Origin: an uncultured Lachnospiraceae bacterium
Lineage (GTDB): Bacteria; Bacillota; Clostridia; Lachnospirales; Lachnospiraceae
Assembly: GCA_910588285.1 (NCBI GenBank)
Contig: CAJUQB010000161.1
Coordinates: 1-7,454 of the forward strand
Direction: 5' to 3'
DNA: 7,454 nucleotides
Below the pieces are notes generated by a model. It saw nothing but the letters and a program-made list of their open reading frames with translations. It was not told the origin of the DNA and did not search any database. Shown piece after piece: positions 5,401 through 7,454 of this stretch. A program made the translations under genes and the position numbers. Positions within the stretch are counted from its first letter, which is position 1. Each line of letters begins with the position of its first letter.

Positions 5401-5418
5401 GAATGGGAGGTGAGGGTG

Positions 5419-5733
5419 ATGTATGAAGAATTCGTCCCGGAACGGCTGGCAAAGCTGAGATTACAAAAGGGCGTATCTGCACGCGACATGTCATTGTCGT
5501 TGGGGCAAGCGAACAACTACATCAATAACATCGAAAACAAAAAATCACTTCCTGCCATGCAGTCCTTCTTTTATATCTGCGAATATCTCGGCGTAACGCC
5601 GAAGGAATTCTTTGACGAAGAAAACCTTTATCCAGAAACCTTGCAGGAATTTATTGCAGAGGCAAAGAAACTGGATTCCAAATCAATGACATATATCCTC
5701 GGCATTATGAAAGAATTGAACAGCAAGAAGTAA
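5419..5733 (+). CDS. XRE-family helix-turn-helix transcriptional regulator
   Basis: The 104-residue protein has one Cro/C1-type helix-turn-helix at about 7-65. RLAKLRLQKGVSARDMSLSL gives helices 1 and 2, then GQANNYINNIENKKSLPAM carries the recognition helix (about 30-40), and FFYICEYLGVTPKEFFD closes the domain. A short helical tail (about 74-100) may serve for dimerisation. I chose the ATG at 5419 because GGGAGG at 5405-5410 lies 8 bases upstream; the longer reading from 5371 would put this site inside the gene. It is the only plus-strand gene here and is divergent from the SLOG gene across 148 bases. The shared boxes suggest it represses SLOG and itself. Its stop overlaps the stem of a terminator, and it converges on dut. 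Confidence 0.85.
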   Translation: MYEEFVPERLAKLRLQKGVSARDMSLSLGQANNYINNIENKKSLPAMQSFFYICEYLGVTPKEFFDEENLYPETLQEFIAEAKKLDSKSMTYILGIMKELNSKK

Positions 5734-5764
5734 AGCGGTCACGGAAAATGACCGCTTTCTTCTT
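5732..5764 (+). terminator. Rho-independent terminator after the XRE gene
   Basis: AAAGCGGTCA (5732-5741) and TGACCGCTTT (5749-5758) form a perfect 10-base stem with a 7-base loop, followed by CTTCTTATTATTT. The stem starts within the XRE stop codon. Because dut converges from the right, it may also end dut transcripts, though the minus-strand T tract is poorer. Confidence 0.75.
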
Positions 5765-5820
5765 ATTATTTCCCATACTGTCCTAAATTAAGTCTGGAAA
5801 CACTCTATATTTATCCTGAT

Positions 5821-6234
5821 TTATACCCCGGTACTCCCAAAGCCTCCGGTTCCGCGCTCCGCGCCCAAATCCGTTACAAAATCTGCAATCACAACAGGAG
5901 TGATTACAAGCTGGCCTATCCGCGTTCCTTTGGAAAGTTCCTGCGGTTTGCTGCTTACATTACTGATAATGGCATGGACTTCCCCACGGTAGCCGGAATC
6001 CACCGGCGGCAGCTCACAGACCAGCCCTTTTACCGCCATGCTGGTGCGTGGAAATACGAAGCCAGCGTACCCGTCCGGAATCTCAATCCCAAACCCAAGA
6101 GGAACCTTTGCGATTTCTCCCGGCTGCAAGGTGCAGTCATAGGGCATATACACATCCGCGCCGGCGTCATTCCCGTGTGGACGGAAAGGGCGGCGGCTCT
6201 CCGGCACTCCAAAGTCAATCAATTTGATTTTCAT
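5821..6234 (-). CDS. dut: dUTP diphosphatase (dUTPase)
   Basis: This 137-residue protein hydrolyses dUTP to dUMP and pyrophosphate, keeping uracil out of DNA and supplying dUMP for thymidylate synthesis. All five motifs of the trimeric dUTPase family are present in order: DAGADVY at 23-29, PRTSMAVKG at 62-70, VDSGYRGEVH at 78-87 with the catalytic Asp79, TRIGQLV at 104-110, and the C-terminal RGTGGFGSTG at 127-136 that closes over the active site. Length is normal for the family. The true start is the ATG at 6234, not the in-frame ATG at 6486: AAGGAGG lies 6 bases before 6234 and the upstream stretch is thyX in another frame. The start overlaps the thyX stop by 4 bases (ATGA), so translation is coupled. 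Confidence 0.95.
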   Translation of the reverse strand: MKIKLIDFGVPESRRPFRPHGNDAGADVYMPYDCTLQPGEIAKVPLGFGIEIPDGYAGFVFPRTSMAVKGLVCELPPVDSGYRGEVHAIISNVSSKPQELSKGTRIGQLVITPVVIADFVTDLGAERGTGGFGSTGV

Positions 6235-6974
6235 GCACCGCCTCCTTCCAAAAGTACCGGGTAGTCGTTTCTTAAAATATCCTCCGGTGTCATAGTTGCC
6301 GCCAGTTTCTGCCCACAGGTCATTTTTCCCTCCAGACATTTGTCCATCTGGCAGAACGGTCCGGTCTGGGAAGGGGAGAACAAAGCCGGGCTGAGCGCAT
6401 AAAGTTCCTCCCAGATTTTCAAGAGCACGATCCGGGTTTCGTCCGTATTGCGCCGGCATACCCGCTGGCTGATGATGTGTTTCCACTGATAGGGTGTAGC
6501 GCTGATAATCAGCACATTCCGAAGGCCCTGGGGTGTGGCATAGCCCGCCGCGTCATGGCCGATTCCCGCGCTGCACAGCTTTTCGTAACAGTCCATGCCC
6601 TCGTGACAGCTTTTTAAGTACAGTTCCCGGACCGCCGCCGGGGCGGTTAAAATCTCATAGGGTACCGCGAAATCTGCCTGTCCCGCGTAGTTACTGTATT
6701 GCAGCGACGCGCTCATAAACTTTACTTCGTTCTGGTGCCTGGTGATCTGTGCCAGGAAGCGCCGGCTTGCCCCTACAACGGCCACAGTGATCACCGCAAA
6801 TTTTTGGACCGTGGGGTGAGGGAGGCTACTGATGGCCGCCACGGTATTCTCGCTGAATGACTTCTCATAAAGGGCCATCAGATCCTCCATTGTGGCGATC
6901 CGGTGGCCCCTTTGGGTAAGCCTGGCAGCAAAGACCATGTTTTTCTCGGCCTCGGCAACCGCCTGACAGTTCAA
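6231..6974 (-). CDS. thyX: FAD-dependent thymidylate synthase, divergent ThyX
   Basis: ThyX makes dTMP from dUMP using FAD, NADPH and methylene-tetrahydrofolate. From the TTG at 6974 the protein is 247 residues. VVGASRRFLAQITRH (66-80) corresponds to the conserved SR ... Q ... RH block, and HQNEVKFMSASLQY (80-93) takes the place of the signature RHRxxSxxxxSxRY. The third signature Arg is Gln81, the last is Gln92, and the motif is one residue longer. WKHIISQRVCRRNTDETR (164-181) matches the C-terminal substrate-binding helix. A tail with Cys208, Cys213 and Cys220 (GPFC ... KMTCG) follows. The start is uncertain: AGGAGG at 7008-7013 is 33 bases from the TTG but 9 bases from an in-frame ATC at 6998, which would add eight residues ending in the beta strand RIEVKIL. 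It overlaps dut by 4 bases and lies within 10 bases of the upstream gene. Confidence 0.88.
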   Translation of the reverse strand: MNCQAVAEAEKNMVFAARLTQRGHRIATMEDLMALYEKSFSENTVAAISSLPHPTVQKFAVITVAVVGASRRFLAQITRHQNEVKFMSASLQYSNYAGQADFAVPYEILTAPAAVRELYLKSCHEGMDCYEKLCSAGIGHDAAGYATPQGLRNVLIISATPYQWKHIISQRVCRRNTDETRIVLLKIWEELYALSPALFSPSQTGPFCQMDKCLEGKMTCGQKLAATMTPEDILRNDYPVLLEGGGA

Positions 6975-6984
6975 AATCTTTACT

Positions 6985-7272
6985 TCAATTCGGTTGATTG
7001 GTATGTCCCTCCTTTACAATGGCTTTCAGTAAGAACAGATAGTTGAGGCTGTCTGTGATCTTTTCGTCCCATGTGCTTATATCGTAATCCGTATCACCGT
7101 CAAAGCACATGTCATACAGGGAAACGATATGCTTCGCCAGCATCCCGGCAAGTGCACGTTCCGGCGTGGTGTGCTGCAAAGCTGCCGCTGCCTTAAAAGC
7201 TCCCAGCCGGTCCGTACCGTCCCCGGTGTATTCTTTGGTTTTCCGTTGCAGCGTGTCGGCGCAAAGCCGCAC
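6985..7272 (-). CDS. Phage-type small protein, DUF1599/MazG-like helical fold
   Basis: From the GTG at 7272 it is 95 residues, mostly helical. The pattern KEY ... DRLGAFKAAAAL (about 13-32), ALAGMLAKHIVSLYDM (40-55) and WDEKITDSLNYLFLLKAIV (68-86) resembles phage proteins of the DUF1599 type, linked by others to nucleotide modification and similar in style to MazG nucleotide pyrophosphohydrolases. I infer a role in nucleotide metabolism, supported by its place ahead of thyX and dut. The start is doubtful. The only strong ribosome site, AGGAGG at 7320-7325, is 47 bases from the GTG but 8 bases from an in-frame ATT at 7311, which would add 13 residues beginning (M)TQKEVNAVF. Its 3' end contains the thyX ribosome site. 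Confidence 0.7.
   Translation of the reverse strand: MRLCADTLQRKTKEYTGDGTDRLGAFKAAAALQHTTPERALAGMLAKHIVSLYDMCFDGDTDYDISTWDEKITDSLNYLFLLKAIVKEGHTNQPN
6996..7013 (-). promoter_or_regulatory. Ribosome site of thyX placed before an ATC codon
   Basis: AAAGGAGG ends at 7008, and the in-frame codon at ideal distance (9 bases) is ATC at 6998-6996. No ATG, GTG or TTG in frame lies closer than 33 bases. This site decides that the real ThyX N-terminus is probably longer than a standard gene call gives. Confidence 0.5.
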
Positions 7273-7308
7273 CTGCTCGTCAAAAACAGCATTGACTTCC
7301 TTTTGCGT

Positions 7309-7325
7309 AATGTGACATTCCTCCT
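7309..7325 (-). promoter_or_regulatory. Ribosome site of the DUF1599-like gene placed before an ATT codon
   Basis: AGGAGG at 7325-7320 is followed after 8 bases by an in-frame ATT at 7311-7309. An out-of-frame ATG one base after AGGAGG is too close and meets a stop after 12 codons. The nearest in-frame standard start is GTG, 47 bases on. Confidence 0.5.
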
Positions 7326-7330
7326 TTTTG

Positions 7331-7374
7331 AAAACAGAAAGCCGGCTACCCTAAAGCATCTTAGAATAGCCGGC
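7331..7374 (-). terminator. Strong rho-independent terminator upstream of the thymidylate module
   Basis: Stem arms at 7341-7354 and 7361-7374 pair over 14 positions (two are G-U) with a 6-base loop. On the minus strand the arm is followed by TTTCTGTTTT (7340-7331). It ends the partial gene at 7396-7454. Only 5 bases separate the T tract from the AGGAGG of the next gene, so it could also act as an attenuator. Confidence 0.85.
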
Positions 7375-7395
7375 AAATAAATGGTTATGTAGTTG

Positions 7396-7454
7396 TTACA
7401 GGGTATTGATCTCTTTTTCCAGTTCCCGGACCGCCGCTATGACAGTATCGAATG
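7396..7454 (-). CDS. 3' end of an unidentified gene, cut by window edge
   Basis: The minus strand enters the window in an open frame reading FDTVIAAVRELEKEINTL and stops at TAA (7398-7396). The residues suggest an amphipathic helix at a protein's C-terminus. The other two frames give less protein-like readings, and the terminator 21 bases downstream supports a real gene end here. Too little is visible to name it. Confidence 0.5.
   Translation of the reverse strand, partial: FDTVIAAVRELEKEINTL

Noticed and set aside
5371..5418. Longer N-terminus for the XRE regulator
   Set aside because: It would place the ribosome site and an operator-like box inside the gene, and the added residues do not belong to the helix-turn-helix fold.
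6235..6486. In-frame 84-residue extension ahead of dut
   Set aside because: It lies wholly inside thyX in another frame, its residues look unstructured, and the ATG at 6234 has an ideal ribosome site and a 4-base overlap with thyX.
7077..7376. Minus-strand frame of 99 codons over the DUF1599-like gene
   Set aside because: It runs through a terminator hairpin and an unrelated ribosome site, is rich in Arg, Cys and Phe, and competes with a frame showing phage-type helical patterns.

Overview
The window looks like an accessory region of a low-GC Gram-positive, most likely a gut-type member of Clostridia (Lachnospiraceae-like). The reasons are AGGAGG-type ribosome sites before most genes, A+T-rich codon use on the left, and families common in that group (DUF3795, CAAX-type proteases, SLOG, a divergent ThyX). 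This is inference from gene style; there is no rRNA or marker gene to fix the taxon. All genes but one read on the minus strand.

Read along the minus strand, right to left, the layout is as follows. (1) 7396-7454 is the 3' end of an unidentified gene, closed by a strong terminator hairpin. (2) 5821-7311 is a compact, more G+C-rich thymidylate module: a phage-type DUF1599-like protein, a divergent flavin-dependent thymidylate synthase (thyX) and dUTPase (dut). The genes overlap or nearly touch. Dut turns dUTP into dUMP, which ThyX would methylate to dTMP. (3) 4755-5733 is a divergent pair, a small XRE-type repressor on the plus strand and a SLOG/DUF1273 protein on the minus strand. They share a 148-base control region with three copies of an ATAATAGATT box. 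(4) 1-4615 is an A+T-rich series of small minus-strand genes: VOC/glyoxalase, a five-helix membrane protein, a Cys-rich DUF3795 protein, an MBL-fold hydrolase, a CPBP protease, a shortened flavin-reductase-like protein, a PPOX/FMN split-barrel protein, and a second DUF3795 gene cut by the window edge.

The most striking structure is in part 4. A flavin reductase-DUF3795 gene pair appears twice, about 2.2-2.5 kb apart, at near-identical DNA sequence. In one copy only the reductase survives beside a 25-codon stub of DUF3795. In the other only DUF3795 survives beside a 30-codon stub of the reductase. The surviving reductase also appears to have lost its middle in frame. This is a duplication with reciprocal loss, and it marks the region as recently rearranged.

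In part 2, two adjacent genes have their ideal ribosome sites placed before AUU and AUC codons rather than a normal start. No stretch over 300 bases lacks a gene; the longest gaps (1970-2133, 5271-5418, 4616-4754) hold promoters and control sequence. I saw no tRNA, rRNA, CRISPR array, transposase or integrase.
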